Shown here: piece by piece, positions 63,150 through 64,000 of the stretch
Layout: every line of letters begins with the position of its first letter
How positions within the stretch are numbered: the first letter of the stretch is position 1
Source of the DNA: an uncultured Christensenellaceae bacterium
GTDB lineage: Bacteria; Bacillota; Clostridia; Christensenellales; UBA3700
Assembly (NCBI GenBank): GCA_944383895.1
Contig: CALWRH010000003.1
Span: forward strand, 1-64,000
Direction: 5' to 3'
DNA: 64,000 nucleotides
Made by a program: the position numbers and the translations under genes
The notes under the pieces: generated by a model
What the model was told of the DNA's origin: nothing
Databases searched by the model: none
What the model saw: the letters and a program-made list of their open reading frames with translations, nothing else

Positions 63150-63820
63150 TTGTTGATTACCTCTGCAAAGCGTTTGGTGATGTCTTTGGGACGGGTGATA
63201 GAGCTGCCGATGACTACGGCGTAAACGCCCGTTGCCCATACTTTTTCGAGCTGTCCGCGTTCCCAGATACCGCCTTCGGCGATGATCTTGGTGGACGGGA
63301 AGTCTTTGACGAGTTTAGCGATAAAGTCCACGTCGGGGAGCTGTATTCCCTTGGTGTAAGAGGTGTAGCCGCGCAGAGTGGTGCCGACATAGTCGAAGCC
63401 GAGTTTTACCGCGTTTGCCGCCTCGTCGTAATCGCTGCAGTCGGCCATTATCTCTACGTCGGGAGCGGTTTTTCTGATGTAAGATACGAGTTCTTCGAGA
63501 GTAACTCCGCCTGGGCGCTTTCTGAGCGTAGCGTCGAGAGCTATTACTTTTGCGCCGCAGCCGATAAGATCGTCCACTTCTTTTTTGGTCGGGGTTATGT
63601 AAACTTCGCTGTCAGGATATTCCGCTTTTATAATGCAGATTATCGGGACGTCCACTTCGGAGCGGATGTCGACGATGTCGCTGACGTAGTTGGCACGGAT
63701 GCCGACCGCGCCGCCCGCAACTGCCGCGCGAGCCATGTACTTCATAATGCCGAGTCCGTAAAGAGGTTCGCCTTTTACTGCCTGGCAGGATACGATGAGA
63801 CCTCTGTTCAAATGTGCCAT
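63146..63820 (-). CDS. nanE: N-acetylmannosamine-6-phosphate 2-epimerase
   Basis: A 224-residue barrel protein. NanE features are GLIVSCQAVKGEPLYG at the N-terminus, PIICIIKAEYPDSEVYITPT, VIALDATLRKRP and IIAEGGIWERGQ. It converts ManNAc-6-P to GlcNAc-6-P, after which NagA and NagB (not in the window) would feed glycolysis. AAGG precedes the ATG. It lies 11 bases after the sialidase stop and overlaps nanK. Confidence 0.93.
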   Translation of the reverse strand: MAHLNRGLIVSCQAVKGEPLYGLGIMKYMARAAVAGGAVGIRANYVSDIVDIRSEVDVPIICIIKAEYPDSEVYITPTKKEVDDLIGCGAKVIALDATLRKRPGGVTLEELVSYIRKTAPDVEIMADCSDYDEAANAVKLGFDYVGTTLRGYTSYTKGIQLPDVDFIAKLVKDFPSTKIIAEGGIWERGQLEKVWATGVYAVVIGSSITRPKDITKRFAEVINK

Positions 63821-63831
63821 AAAAACCTTCT

Positions 63832-64000
63832 TTATTTATTGATATTGTTTTTCTTTATATCGTCGACGGTAAGAGTTATAAAATCTACCGTTTCGTGCTG
63901 AGTGCTGCCTTCGTACAGCACGCATATGGTGCCGTCTTTTGCCTGACACATGCTGCTGTATACGAATTCTCCTTCTTTGATCGTCGCCGCGTAAGGGAAA
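63832..64000 (-). CDS. C-terminal end of a sialidase-like protein (partial)
   Basis: The last 56 codons of a gene that enters from beyond the window. The reading frame FVYSSMCQAKDGTICVLYEG resembles the final Asp-box strand of GH33 sialidases, ending in HETVDFITLTVDDIKKNNINK. It is followed after 11 bases by nanE, so it leads or belongs to the nan operon and would release the sialic acid that the other genes use. Too little is present to tell hydrolytic from trans-sialidase type or to see a signal peptide. Confidence 0.65.
   Translation of the reverse strand, partial: FPYAATIKEGEFVYSSMCQAKDGTICVLYEGSTQHETVDFITLTVDDIKKNNINK

Overview
The window looks like a chromosomal piece of an uncultured anaerobic gut bacterium of the Bacillota (Clostridia; a Christensenellales-like lineage would fit, but this is inference). 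The reasons are AGGAGG ribosome-binding sites, TTGACA/TATAAT promoters, spmA/spmB, type III glutamine synthetase, BspA-type and Listeria-Bacteroides-repeat lipoproteins, a TatD-linked radical SAM protein, and many genes for host-glycan use.

Layout. 1-11.5 kb: an export and surface module with two MacB-like ATPase-permease fusions, two large lipoproteins and a membrane-anchored exported protein. 11.5-16.1 kb: an AraC-type regulator and a pair of half-size ABC transporters, followed by the broken start of a histidine-phosphatase-like gene. 16.2-19.9 kb: accessory DNA with the radical SAM mobile pair cassette (flavin reductase, radical SAM A, MarR, radical SAM B), a run of large inverted repeats and an orphan sigma-like regulator. 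20.0-31.8 kb: tRNA-Val, glycosidases of families GH29, GH20 and GH3, a metallophosphoesterase, and several decayed genes (a TIR-domain remnant, a frameshifted BspA-like lipoprotein, a chimeric histidine kinase), then a repeat array next to tRNA-Arg. 31.9-48.7 kb: housekeeping genes (trmN, rsmI, an ABC transporter, spmAB, metG-tatD-radical SAM-rsmA, a third MacB-like fusion, glnN and a short alaS). 48.8-50.9 kb: one A/T-rich DUF262/HNH gene. 51-58.7 kb: purF-asnA facing carA and a carB-dapF fusion. 58.9-64 kb: a macrodomain protein and a sialic acid operon (transporter, nanA, nanK, nanE, sialidase end).

The most notable observations are in the carbamoyl-phosphate synthase locus. CarA has Ser247 where the glutaminase cysteine should be, as in ammonia-dependent animal CPS I. 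CarB is fused in frame to a full-length diaminopimelate epimerase with both catalytic cysteines. With the ammonia-dependent AsnA beside it and GlnN nearby, this suggests a cell that draws biosynthetic nitrogen directly from ammonia. Sialidase, fucosidase, hexosaminidase and the Nan enzymes together fit growth on mucin-type glycans. All functions are inferred from sequence motifs read by eye; no database search was run.
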